From NCBI GenBank assembly GCA_937904375.1, contig CALDIG010000250.1, positions 1 through 13,026 on the forward strand: a stretch of DNA of 13,026 bases. The letters are read 5' to 3'. The notes beneath the pieces are model-generated. The model did no database searches. It was not told where the DNA came from and saw only the letters and a program-made list of their open reading frames with translations. The translations under genes and the position numbers were made by a program. Positions 7,901 to 13,026 of the stretch are shown here, in pieces. Source of the stretch: an uncultured Prevotellaceae bacterium. GTDB taxonomy: Bacteria; Bacteroidota; Bacteroidia; Bacteroidales; Muribaculaceae. Within the stretch, counting starts at the first letter, position 1; each line of letters starts with the position of its first letter.

Positions 7901-9151
7901 GGCGATGTCTTCGCTAACCCCACTCCGCGCCAGTTGGCACGCCTCGTCACTGGCGAGACGGTTGATGAGGGTCCCGACGAGGTGAAAGACTTTGACTACT
8001 CGGCAATCAACGAGGTGCTCAGTGGCAACACCCTCGACGCTTTCCGCAGCGGTGAGCGTCAGCCGTTGGGCAATGTGCTGCTCACGGGCGCTACCGGCTA
8101 CTTGGGCATCCACATCTTGCGCGAGTTGATTGACAGCGACGCCAAGAATATCTACTGCTTAGTGCGTGGCAAAGATGCCGAGAAGGCTGAGAGCCGTCTG
8201 CGCACGCTGCTTTACTACTACTTTGCCAACGCCTTCAAAGACCTCTTTGGCAAGCGCCTCCACATCGTGGTGGGCGACGTGACGAGCGACTTCGACGACA
8301 GTCTCGACATCGACACCATCTTCAACTGCGCTGCCATCGTGAAGCACTTCAGCGAGGGCACCGAGATTGAGGACGTGAACATTGGCGGCGCGCAACGCTG
8401 CGTGGATTTCTGCTTGAAGAAGGGTGCCAATCTGGTACACATCTCCACCGCAAGCACGCGCGGTCTGTGGGCTGGCGAGGCACGTGATGACGTGTTCACC
8501 GAGCAGCGCCTATATATGGGTCAGTTCTTGGGCAACAAGTATATCTACTCGAAGTTCATGGCAGAACGGCTCATCCTCGACGCTGTCGCCCGCCGTGGCC
8601 TAAGCGCCAAGATAATGCGTGTGGGCAACCTCGCGGCTCGTAGCACCGACGGCGAGTTCCAGGCAAACTTCCAGACTAACTCCTTCATGGGGCGCATCAA
8701 GGTTTATAACATGCTTGGTGAATGCCCGTTCTCGATGCGTAACAAGCGCGTGGAGTTCTCGCCTATCAACGAGGTGGCGCACGCCATCGTGATGCTCGCC
8801 ACCACGCCGCGTGAGTGCTGCGTGTTCCATCCCTACAATATTCACACCCAGTTCCTGGGCGATGTGCTCATGGGGCTCAGCACAGTGGGAGAGGGCATTA
8901 AGTTTGTTGAGCAGGAAGACTTCAACAAGGCGATGGAAGCCGCCAAGAGCGACCCAGCCAAGGCGAAACAGATGGCGAGTCTGCTTGCCTACCAGGACAT
9001 GGCGCACGGCCAGAAGACCACCGACGTGACCCGCGACAACGACCTCACCACGCAAGTGCTCTACCGCCTGGGCTTCACCTGGTCACCCACTTCGTGGGAC
9101 TACGTGGAGCGCATGCTTACCGCCATCGGCGGCCTCGGCTTCTTCGATTAA
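1907..9151 (+). CDS. Dimodular non-ribosomal peptide synthetase, C-A-T-C-A-T-R
   Basis: This 2414-aa multidomain enzyme contains two complete modules and a terminal reductase. The order is C1 (~1-430), A1 (~433-920), T1 (~930-1005), C2 (~1024-1440), A2 (~1445-1935), T2 (~1940-2015) and R (~2040-2414). Both condensation domains have HHxxxDG (128-134, 1147-1153). Both adenylation domains have YTSGSTGxPKG (580-590, 1593-1603) and GYGPTE/CYGPTE. Both carriers have their serine (964, 1979). R has GATGYLG and YxxxK. There is no epimerase, methyltransferase or thioesterase. A reductase at the end releases the peptide as an aldehyde, sometimes a primary alcohol, so a dipeptide aldehyde or its cyclised (dihydro)pyrazinone is expected. 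An N-terminal C domain could instead add an acyl group first. The STAS gene is upstream and a MATE exporter follows. It needs a phosphopantetheinyl transferase from elsewhere. Architecture is certain; the product is not. Confidence 0.96.
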   Translation: MKQSAPLSRVQYGLYVECASHQGEPCYNLPYIYVLDGSLDGDRLCQAIVTTFKSHPTLFTRIELNDAGEPIQTIDLANEDFSLSIKEIQDIEQEKRHLIKPFDIYGDRLFHVSLMRDKEHYYLFVDYHHLIVDGTSMKVLLHDIEKAYNNEAIEPETITMAQIAVEEMEKRQQPAFEDAKRWYAANFDCGDTFTQLMPDRYESQHSEASRLHTLKTDMARVDEFCKSNGIFKSNFFTAAYSFLLAKYNNEQESLFTTVYNGRGDKRITRTVGMTVKTLPVYGKFTAETTVLDFLRSLQDQMSGCREHDIYNYSDLMTDLNLQSNSMFAWHGNLFADERWAGLPMKTVRLGNSYLDASFYLKAFIMGGRYQAKAEYNSNEYSEELVAQFLESYEAVVEGFLSQALLKDIDIATPAQVEVLDSFNQNDVDYDNSQTIVSLFKRQAAATPSSTAVVYSGRSYTYAQVDDMSNRIAAAIAGKGLGKEDVVSVLIPRSEWMAIASLGVLKAGCAYQPLDPSYPTERLNFMMKDASAKLLIADAELRPLVNEYEGEVLLTSDLSSLPVAAAPSVTVDPDQLFIMLYTSGSTGVPKGCQLTHANLVAFCNWYHRYYALKPEHKVAAYASYGFDACMMDMYPALTCGATLHIVPEEIRLDLIALNDYFESNGITHSFMTTQVGYQFATGIDNHSLLHLSTGGEKLASLTPPEGYSFYNGYGPTECTIFTTTYHVDKRLKDIPIGKPLDNMRLYIVDPQGHRLPVGAAGELWVSGPQVSRGYLNRPEKTAEVYITNPFTSDEKYSRVYRTGDIVRYLPSGDIQFVGRRDGQVKIRGFRIELKEVEGIIREFPGIKDATVQAFDEDGGGKFIAAYIVSDETIDIDALNNFILDQKPPYMVPAVTMQIDAIPLNQNQKVNKRALPKPEKKATAAIEESNVPMNVLEQELHEMIAQIVGNTEFGVTTPLGYVGLTSISSIRLAVQVNKRFGVALDSKSLVKTGTLQSIENEILKQMMAGDKTVSKASEKGESKTTVPLSYAQTGVYFECLKNPTSTIYNIPYLLSYPDGTNAQKLAEAVKRVVESHPELGVHFTTEGDKIMQTIEDSVPVNIPVTHMSDKELATYKNEFVKPFNLQKAPLYRFEVVTTQDGVHLLFDVHHLLFDGGSADLFIKQINSVLEGNSVEKEEYTYLDFVADQQNAEDSDTFKASQQFFAERLATCEGASEIPGDLPKSDVQGLIGEAVCAVDHEKAAAFCRSQEVTAAHLFLAATSYVVSRYTNNREVYICTVSSGRSNLKIADTVGMFVNTLPLGISIDDVSVGDFLRATSDTFDNTLRHEDYPFARIAADYAFRPAIAYAYQVGVLSQYSVNGEAIEQELLELNVPKFKINIKIETRGIVVQYDNAIYSEQLAVALSQSIAAVVERMMQQPNEKVRHISIVSSEQEAQLAKLREVATGDAPFSFFHECIGHFAASQPERDALMAVDGKFSYKEMDEVTTRIAAALQARGVGERDRVALLLPRTSRLILSLFGVLKTGAAYIPCDPEYPADRVKLILEDSEARYIITTEDKMDSVPAEKAINVEELIAGAGEYRQPDITPDDLAYLIYTSGSTGRPKGVMLRHEGICNYLYGHPANVFANAVMTDADRVLSVTTISFDAALQDIGMAYYNGKTLVVATEEQANNPLDLAQLITEQRINMVSGTPSRWQTWLTSDDFAKAIANIKIVRAGGEKFSDQLLHQIRTVSKARIFNCYGPTEITVASNNKELTRAYLVTVGKPQLNVREFIVDADGNELPVGVVGELYIGGRGVARGYNNLDEMTRERFIDYHGTRIYKSGDYAKWLPDGDVVILGRTDHQIKLRGLRIELGEIENVMLRVEGIDKVVIMIRKIGGKEHLCAYYTADREIAPDALKAEISKSLTQYMVPTAYRQLDKMPMTPNGKTDVKALPEPELAISAAYEEPATDTERTFCKIFADILQMDKVGATDNFFELGGTSLVVTRVIIEADKAGMHVAYGDVFANPTPRQLARLVTGETVDEGPDEVKDFDYSAINEVLSGNTLDAFRSGERQPLGNVLLTGATGYLGIHILRELIDSDAKNIYCLVRGKDAEKAESRLRTLLYYYFANAFKDLFGKRLHIVVGDVTSDFDDSLDIDTIFNCAAIVKHFSEGTEIEDVNIGGAQRCVDFCLKKGANLVHISTASTRGLWAGEARDDVFTEQRLYMGQFLGNKYIYSKFMAERLILDAVARRGLSAKIMRVGNLAARSTDGEFQANFQTNSFMGRIKVYNMLGECPFSMRNKRVEFSPINEVAHAIVMLATTPRECCVFHPYNIHTQFLGDVLMGLSTVGEGIKFVEQEDFNKAMEAAKSDPAKAKQMASLLAYQDMAHGQKTTDVTRDNDLTTQVLYRLGFTWSPTSWDYVERMLTAIGGLGFFD
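4976..7951 (+). other. NRPS module 2 (C2-A2-T2)
   Basis: C2 begins at 'VPLSYAQTGVYFE' (residue ~1024) and has 'HHLLFDG' at 1147-1153, so it should form the peptide bond. The A2 pocket residues, aligned by eye to GrsA, are D1643, A1644, Q1647, S1686, V1711, A1713, C1737, V1745, A1746 and K1925 (DAQSVACVAK). The Asp and Lys that anchor an alpha-amino acid are present. I recognise no exact code, so the second residue, which would carry the aldehyde, is unassigned. T2 is canonical ('DNFFELGGTSL', Ser1979), unlike T1. Confidence 0.8.
8072..9151 (+). other. NRPS terminal thioester reductase domain
   Basis: This is a short-chain dehydrogenase/reductase fold of the carboxylic acid reductase and NRPS R type. 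The NAD(P)H-binding glycine motif 'TGATGYLG' is at about 2060-2067. The candidate catalytic Thr is 2181 in 'HISTAST', and the Tyr-Lys pair is Y2212/K2216 in 'YIYSK'. It follows T2 directly and runs to the end of the protein, replacing a thioesterase, so it should reductively release the T2-bound dipeptide. Whether it stops at the aldehyde (two-electron) or continues to the alcohol (four-electron) cannot be decided from sequence. Confidence 0.88.
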
Positions 9152-9164
9152 GATTAGAAGTTAA

Positions 9165-9255
9165 CGAGCTAACAAGCTAACAAGCTAACAAGGCAATGGC
9201 AGTTGTCGCAACATAACACTTGTCTCGTTAGCTCGTCTGCTTGTCAGCTCGTCAG
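9165..9255 (+). repeat. Octamer-array inverted repeat element, copy B (between NRPS and MATE)
   Basis: Left arm (9165-9196): CGAGCTAA, CAAGCTAA, CAAGCTAA, CAAGGCAA. A 27-bp spacer (9197-9223) follows. Right arm (9224-9255): CTCGTTAG, CTCGTCTG, CTTGTCAG, CTCGTCAG. CGAGCTAAC (9165-9173) and GTTAGCTCG (9227-9235) are a perfect 9-bp inverted pair, and further units pair imperfectly. The element starts 14 bp after the NRPS stop and ends 23 bp before the MATE start. It could act as an intercistronic stem-loop (attenuation or mRNA processing), or be a neutral dispersed repeat. Confidence 0.75.
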
Positions 9256-9278
9256 CTAAAAACAAAAAACGAACAACG

Positions 9279-10610
9279 ATGAACGAAAAAAGCATACATA
9301 AACAATTCTACGGCTACTTGTGGGCTTATATCCTGGTGGCGCTGTCGGGGTGCCTGGGAAATGTGGTTGACGGCATTATCGTGGGCAACCTTATCAGTGA
9401 GGACGGCGTGAGTGCCATCAACCTGTCGAAGCCCATCAACCAGTTCATCTTCACCCTGCACCTGCTCATCAACGCCGGCGCGGGAATGCTTGTGGCTTAC
9501 GCCCTGGGCAAGAAGAACATAGGCGACGCTCGGCGATTCTTTACACGTGCCTTGACGCTCAGCACCGGGTTGGGACTGCTGCTCACCGTCTTTGGCGGAC
9601 TGCTGTTCCCCTCGCAGCTGGCGCACTTGCTGTGCAGCAACGAGCACATCTTGCCTCTCGCCGAGGATTATATGCAGGTGTTGCTCATTGGTAACCCGGC
9701 GTTCATCATCATGTGGGGGCTCTCGACAATGGTGGGCGTGGATGGCAGTCCAAAACTGGTGTCAACGGCGGTGATTATCGACAATGCCGTGAACCTGCTG
9801 CTCGACATCGTCTTCATCCAAGTCTTTGGATGGGGCATCACCGGTTCGAGTGCCGCAACGGTGGTGGGACACCTCGTGGGCATCGCCATCCTGCTAAGTC
9901 ACTGGCGTAACCCCGAGAACAGGCGTCTCATTTTGCAGTTTGGCGGTGGCGGTGTGCTCGCCTCATGGCGGCGCATCGTCTCGCAAGGGGCACCGCTGGC
10001 GCTGGCATCAATCTGCCTCACGCTGCTGCTGCTAAGTGCCAACACAATAGTGCTATCCACCACAGGACGCACGGGCATCTTCGTCTTCGCCTTGTGCATG
10101 AACCTGCTTCAAGTCTATAACCTCTTCCTCTCGGGTACGTGCCAGACGCTGCAGTCGCTGGGTGCCATCCATGTGGGCAAGGGTGATGCCGACGGCGTGA
10201 AAACGGTCATCGACAAAGGTTTGCGCTTCATCACTGTGGCGATGGTCGTCACTTGCGTCTTGGTGTGGATTTGGCCGCAAGGCATCGCCGAGCTCTTTGG
10301 CTGTAAAGACCCCGCCATGCTTGCCGAGAGCAACCACGCTCTGCGCGTCTTCGCTCTGAGCTTCATCCCTTTCTGCTACATTTATGTGCTGATGATTATC
10401 TACAAGCTCTACAGCCACCACCGCATGGCGCTGTTCATATCTTTTGCCCTGTCGCTCACCGTGATTCCCGTGCTTTGGCTCATGGCGAAGCTTTTCCCCG
10501 GTGCCATCTGGTACAGCTACCTTATCGCCTACCTCCTCGAGGCGGCGATCATCTACCTGCTGCACAAGAAAAACCATATCGAGTTTGTAATCGCGCTTCG
10601 TGCAGGTTAG
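9279..10610 (+). CDS. MATE-family multidrug/metabolite efflux transporter
   Basis: This 443-aa integral membrane protein is about the normal length for the family and contains roughly a dozen hydrophobic segments. Its N-terminal part has typical MATE features: 'GNVVDGIIVGNLISEDGVSAINLSKPI', then 'INAGAGMLVAYALGKKNIGDARRFF', and 'MVGVDGSPKLVSTAVIIDNAVNLLLDIVFI', equivalent to the family's 'G..K......I....N..LD..FI'. MATE proteins export cationic drugs or metabolites from the cytoplasm using Na+ or H+ gradients. It is 127 bp downstream of the NRPS, in the same direction, with a shared repeat element between them. The natural inference is export of, or self-resistance to, the NRPS product. A generic drug pump next to the NRPS by chance is the alternative. 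The start follows a leader rich in A (AAAAAACGAACAACG) with no Shine-Dalgarno. Confidence 0.93.
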   Translation: MNEKSIHKQFYGYLWAYILVALSGCLGNVVDGIIVGNLISEDGVSAINLSKPINQFIFTLHLLINAGAGMLVAYALGKKNIGDARRFFTRALTLSTGLGLLLTVFGGLLFPSQLAHLLCSNEHILPLAEDYMQVLLIGNPAFIIMWGLSTMVGVDGSPKLVSTAVIIDNAVNLLLDIVFIQVFGWGITGSSAATVVGHLVGIAILLSHWRNPENRRLILQFGGGGVLASWRRIVSQGAPLALASICLTLLLLSANTIVLSTTGRTGIFVFALCMNLLQVYNLFLSGTCQTLQSLGAIHVGKGDADGVKTVIDKGLRFITVAMVVTCVLVWIWPQGIAELFGCKDPAMLAESNHALRVFALSFIPFCYIYVLMIIYKLYSHHRMALFISFALSLTVIPVLWLMAKLFPGAIWYSYLIAYLLEAAIIYLLHKKNHIEFVIALRAG

Positions 10611-10665
10611 CCGCTCGCTTTGCTCGCTAGTTAGCCGTTTCACTAGTTCCCCGATTCCCGATTAT

Positions 10666-10693
10666 AATGCAGAATGCACAATGCATAATGCAC
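10666..10693 (+). repeat. Heptamer tandem repeat AATGCAN x4
   Basis: AATGCAG, AATGCAC, AATGCAT, AATGCAC run back to back in the gap between the MATE and amylase genes. This type of AATGCA-rich intergenic run recalls intergenic spacers in Prevotella-like genomes, from memory. No function is visible. Confidence 0.75.
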
Positions 10694-10704
10694 AATTGCT
10701 TATC

Positions 10705-10749
10705 AACTTGTTAACTTGTCAACTAAAAACGATAAACTAAAAACGATAA
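10705..10749 (+). repeat. Degenerate octamer right arm plus 14-bp tandem duplication before the amylase gene
   Basis: AACTTGTT and AACTTGTC (10705-10720) resemble the right-arm octamers of the elements at 1824-1855 and 9224-9255, without a visible left arm. They are followed by ACTAAAAACGATAA twice in tandem (10722-10735, 10736-10749), leading into the A/T-rich leader of the amylase. The same CTAAAAAC junction follows copy B of the octamer element. I see no convincing promoter box in this 157-bp gap. Confidence 0.65.
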
Positions 10750-10767
10750 ACGAAAATTAAATATACT

Positions 10768-12177
10768 ATGTCAAGAAAAGTCAAATTCTTTGCTTTAGCT
10801 TTTATCGCTATGTGCATGAGTGCGGCCGCAGCGCAGAACACGAGTGCCGCCGGCAACAACGAAATCATCCTGCATGCTTGGGCGTGGTCGTTCAACACAA
10901 TAAGTGAGCATCTGCAGGAAATCAAGGATGCAGGATTCACCATTGTGCAAACCTCACCCATCAATGAGTGCTACGTTGGCGATAACGGCGGGCGGCAGCT
11001 CTTCGGCAACGGCAAGTGGTACTATCACTACCAGCCCACCGACTGGACCATCGGCAATTACCAGCTAGGAACGCGCGATGAGTTCAAAACCATGTGCGCC
11101 AAGGCTAACGCCCTCGGTGTGAGAGTGATAGTCGATGTGCTGCCCAACCACACCGTGATTGACCGCACCCACATCAACGCGCGGCTCGACAGCGCCGTGA
11201 ATGGTCGCGAGAACCTGTTTCATGCCAACGGACTATGGCCCATCGCCGACTATAGCGACCGCTACCAGTGCACCACTGGCGAGATGGGCAAGCTGCCCGA
11301 CGTGAACACCGAGAACCCTGATTTCCAGTATTACTACCTGCAATATGTGAATGATGTGCTGGCGTGTGGCGCACGGGGCTTCCGCTACGACACGGCGAAG
11401 CACATCGGTCTGCCCAACGAGCCGCGCGACCCCAAGTCGCCCGAGAACGACTTCTGGGATGTGGCGATGGGGCGTAAGGCGGTGAAAGGCTTGCGGCTCT
11501 CTGTCCCCCGTGATGAGCTCTTCATCTACGGCGAGGTGCTGCAGGACAGGAACGTGCCCGAGCAAGGCTACGCCGAGTATATGGATCTCACGGCAAGCAA
11601 CTACGGCTGGATGCTGCGCGAGGTCCTCAACCGCCATGACGCCAAGGCTGGCGACCTGCTCAGCTGGCATCACAGCGTGGATCCCGCTCACCTGGTGACG
11701 TGGGTGGAGTCGCACGACACTTATTGCAATGCCCATGAGTCGGCAGGCATGAGCGATGAGCTTGTAAGACTGGGATGGGTCTTCCTGACAGCACGCCAGT
11801 ATGGTACGCCTCTGTTCTACTCCCGCCCGCACGGAAGCACCCGCGAGAACTACTGGGGCGACAACGAAATTGGCAAGGTGGGCAACGACGAGTTCAAGCA
11901 CCCAGTGGTGCGCGCCGTCAACGAGTTCCGCCACATCAACGCCGCCCAGCCCGAAAACATCATTTTCAGCGACAACGGCAAGCAGATTATCGTTGAGCGA
12001 GGCAAGAGGGCGGCAGTAGTCATCAACCTCGACGAGCAGCCAGCAACAGTGGCGATTCCCGTGACCGTTGAGAACGGCAAATATCGCGATGCTGTCACTA
12101 AAAAAGTGCTGCAAGTAAAGAAAGGCATCCTCAACGCCACACTCGCCCCAATGACAGCCTATATACTAAGCAAGTGA
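10768..12177 (+). CDS. Secreted GH13 alpha-amylase
   Basis: This 469-aa protein hydrolyses internal alpha-1,4 bonds of starch or glycogen. A signal peptide is clear: 'SRKVK', a hydrophobic stretch, then 'AAAAQN' near residue 20. The Cys at 16 is not in a lipobox, so soluble export to the periplasm or outside is more likely than a lipoprotein. GH13 conserved regions are intact: 'VDVLPNH' at 122-128, 'GFRYDTAKH' with nucleophile Asp208, 'YGEVLQD' with acid/base Glu256, and 'WVESHD' with Asp317. The last ~85 residues form the usual C-terminal beta domain ('GKQIIVERGKRAAVVINLDE'). It follows the MATE gene by 157 bp and ends at a strong terminator, with a SusE/F-like starch-binding protein convergent to it. 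This fits starch use; I see no functional tie to the NRPS. Confidence 0.94.
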   Translation: MSRKVKFFALAFIAMCMSAAAAQNTSAAGNNEIILHAWAWSFNTISEHLQEIKDAGFTIVQTSPINECYVGDNGGRQLFGNGKWYYHYQPTDWTIGNYQLGTRDEFKTMCAKANALGVRVIVDVLPNHTVIDRTHINARLDSAVNGRENLFHANGLWPIADYSDRYQCTTGEMGKLPDVNTENPDFQYYYLQYVNDVLACGARGFRYDTAKHIGLPNEPRDPKSPENDFWDVAMGRKAVKGLRLSVPRDELFIYGEVLQDRNVPEQGYAEYMDLTASNYGWMLREVLNRHDAKAGDLLSWHHSVDPAHLVTWVESHDTYCNAHESAGMSDELVRLGWVFLTARQYGTPLFYSRPHGSTRENYWGDNEIGKVGNDEFKHPVVRAVNEFRHINAAQPENIIFSDNGKQIIVERGKRAAVVINLDEQPATVAIPVTVENGKYRDAVTKKVLQVKKGILNATLAPMTAYILSK

Positions 12178-12201
12178 GAAAAAACACTTGCTCATAATAA
12201 T

Positions 12202-12235
12202 AAAACCCAAATCGGTCTGAACCGATTTGGGTTTT
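12202..12235 (+). terminator. Perfect bidirectional Rho-independent terminator between convergent genes
   Basis: AAAACCCAAATCGGT (12202-12216), loop CTGA, and ACCGATTTGGGTTTT (12221-12235) form an uninterrupted 15-bp stem with a tetraloop, 24 bp after the amylase stop. The T run at the end of the stem on each strand lets it serve both the rightward amylase transcript and the leftward SusE/F-like transcript. Confidence 0.9.
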
Positions 12236-12295
12236 GTTAGTTTAAAAGCTCAGTTCTGCACTCACTTAAAAATGCGATTAAGCGAGACAAGGCAT

Positions 12296-12332
12296 GAGTT
12301 TGCTCAATGCTTTGCGAGCGTGAGCATTTTAT
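12296..12332 (-). repeat. Dispersed hairpin-bearing repeat, copy 2 (opposite orientation to 1232-1270)
   Basis: On the minus strand it reads ATAAAATGCTCACG, CTCGCAA, a short variable segment, TTGAGCAA, ACTC. The first bases overlap the TAA stop of the leftward gene. The inverted arms TGCTCA/TGAGCA are kept as in copy 1. The two copies bracket the STAS-NRPS-MATE-amylase block in inverted orientation. Confidence 0.6.
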
Positions 12333-13026
12333 CTAATCACAACTTTTTTGTTGCCATTGATGTAGATGCCAGGAGCTGTGGGCATGCCATTGAGTTTTTG
12401 ACCCTGGAGGTTGTACCAGGCATTGTCGCCCTTAACGTCGCTACCGATAGTAGTGATAGCCTGTGGAGCATTCTTGGTAACAGTCATTACGAGAGGCTCG
12501 CTAACTGCCTTGCTTTCAGGAGCAAGAGCAGCTTCCTTAATTGTGAATGTGAAGTTGCCGGCCTCTTCAACCTTGAAGTTTGCACCGTCAACAAGTGCGA
12601 TTTCTTCAATAGCATCGTTGATGAGGAAGTAACCAACCTGATTGTCGTCTTGGCCACCAAACCACTTCCAGCCTTCTCCGTCAGGAGTGATAACCTTGAA
12701 CTCAGCATCAGCTTCGAGGTCGATAGTAGCGGTGTATTCATTGCCAGCTTCATTGCTGGTAAAGGCAACCATGTCCACTTCTTGACTCCAGTCGTTGAAA
12801 GTGCCAACGAGATAGAACTCCTCATAGCCTGCGGGTTCCTCGCTAGGCAGAGTCAGCTCATAGGTCTTGAAGAAGTTGCCAGGGAAGTACTGATAGATGA
12901 TAGCCTTAGTGTCGCTAACGATCTCGGCGTTGAGCCAGTTGCACTGGAAGCCGTTGGTAACGTAACCTGCAACCTCGGGAACAGTGGCGATAGGCTCCTC
13001 GGCGTTCTTCTCGGCGATAGCCCAGG
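12329..13026 (-). CDS. Secreted SusE/SusF-like starch-binding protein with Por/T9SS-like C-terminal motif (5' part outside window)
   Basis: The frame is open from the right edge to TAA at 12329-12331, giving about 231 codons of the C-terminal part. 'EEFYLVGTFNDWSQ', followed by 'EYTATIDLEADAEFKVITPDGEGWKWFGG', is the pattern of the SusE/SusF carbohydrate-binding domains (Y-L-V-G-x-x-N-x-W, then e-F-K-i). These are outer-membrane starch-binding proteins of Bacteroidetes. Upstream residues ('GFQCNWLNAEIVSDTK') may belong to a preceding domain. The end, 'NAWYNLQGQKLNGMPTAPG' plus 'IYINGNKKVVIR', matches the C-terminal tail common on secreted Prevotella/Bacteroides proteins and often annotated as a Por (type IX) sorting domain. 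Its placement next to a secreted amylase supports a starch or glycogen role. The exact family is uncertain because the N-terminus is missing. Confidence 0.75.
   Translation of the reverse strand, partial: WAIAEKNAEEPIATVPEVAGYVTNGFQCNWLNAEIVSDTKAIIYQYFPGNFFKTYELTLPSEEPAGYEEFYLVGTFNDWSQEVDMVAFTSNEAGNEYTATIDLEADAEFKVITPDGEGWKWFGGQDDNQVGYFLINDAIEEIALVDGANFKVEEAGNFTFTIKEAALAPESKAVSEPLVMTVTKNAPQAITTIGSDVKGDNAWYNLQGQKLNGMPTAPGIYINGNKKVVIR

Noticed and set aside
9713..9910. Short alternative frames inside the MATE and amylase genes
   Set aside because: They lie wholly inside strongly supported genes in another frame and have no recognisable content.
1232..12332. Insertion sequence or integrative element ends suggested by the inverted repeat pair
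   Set aside because: There is no transposase, integrase or target-site duplication in the window, and the repeats are imperfect and located in UTRs. The pair is kept only as a repeat observation.

Overview
The window looks like a chromosomal piece of a gut-type Bacteroidales bacterium (Prevotellaceae or Muribaculaceae are the closest fits). Three things support this: start codons preceded by A/T-rich leaders without a Shine-Dalgarno sequence, sequences resembling the Bacteroidetes -7 box TAnnTTTG, and a SusE/F-like starch-binding protein ending in a Por/T9SS-like C-terminal motif. The lineage is inferred from these features, not from a marker gene.

Layout. (1) 1-1143, minus strand, cut by the left edge: a PreA-type dihydropyrimidine dehydrogenase subunit with an added PreT-like cysteine-rich N-terminus. 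(2) 1144-1428: divergent intergenic region with candidate promoters in both directions, a dispersed repeat copy, and three repeats spaced exactly 33 bp apart leading into the rightward promoter. (3) 1429-1731: a small STAS-domain anti-sigma-factor-antagonist-like protein. (4) 1907-9151: a 2414-aa non-ribosomal peptide synthetase, C-A-T-C-A-T-R, with intact catalytic motifs and a terminal thioester reductase. (5) 9279-10610: a MATE-family exporter. (6) 10768-12177: a secreted GH13 alpha-amylase, followed by a perfect 15-bp-stem terminator. (7) 12329-13026, minus strand, cut by the right edge: the C-terminal part of a secreted SusE/F-like protein.

How the genes may work together. STAS, NRPS and MATE lie in the same direction and are separated only by short repeat-filled gaps, so they form a plausible small biosynthetic locus: a regulator, a synthetase predicted to release a dipeptide aldehyde (which may cyclise to a dihydropyrazinone or pyrazinone), and an exporter. 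The amylase and the starch-binding protein look like ordinary polysaccharide-use genes that border this locus. No phosphopantetheinyl transferase, anti-sigma kinase, PP2C phosphatase or PreT is present in the window.

The gaps are unusually structured. Those before the NRPS and before the MATE gene carry the same element: tandem 8-bp units, a 27-bp conserved spacer, then tandem units of the reverse complement. The gap before the amylase has a degenerate version plus 7- and 14-bp tandem repeats. A roughly 38-bp repeat occurs in opposite orientations at 1232-1270 and 12296-12332, bracketing the four rightward genes.
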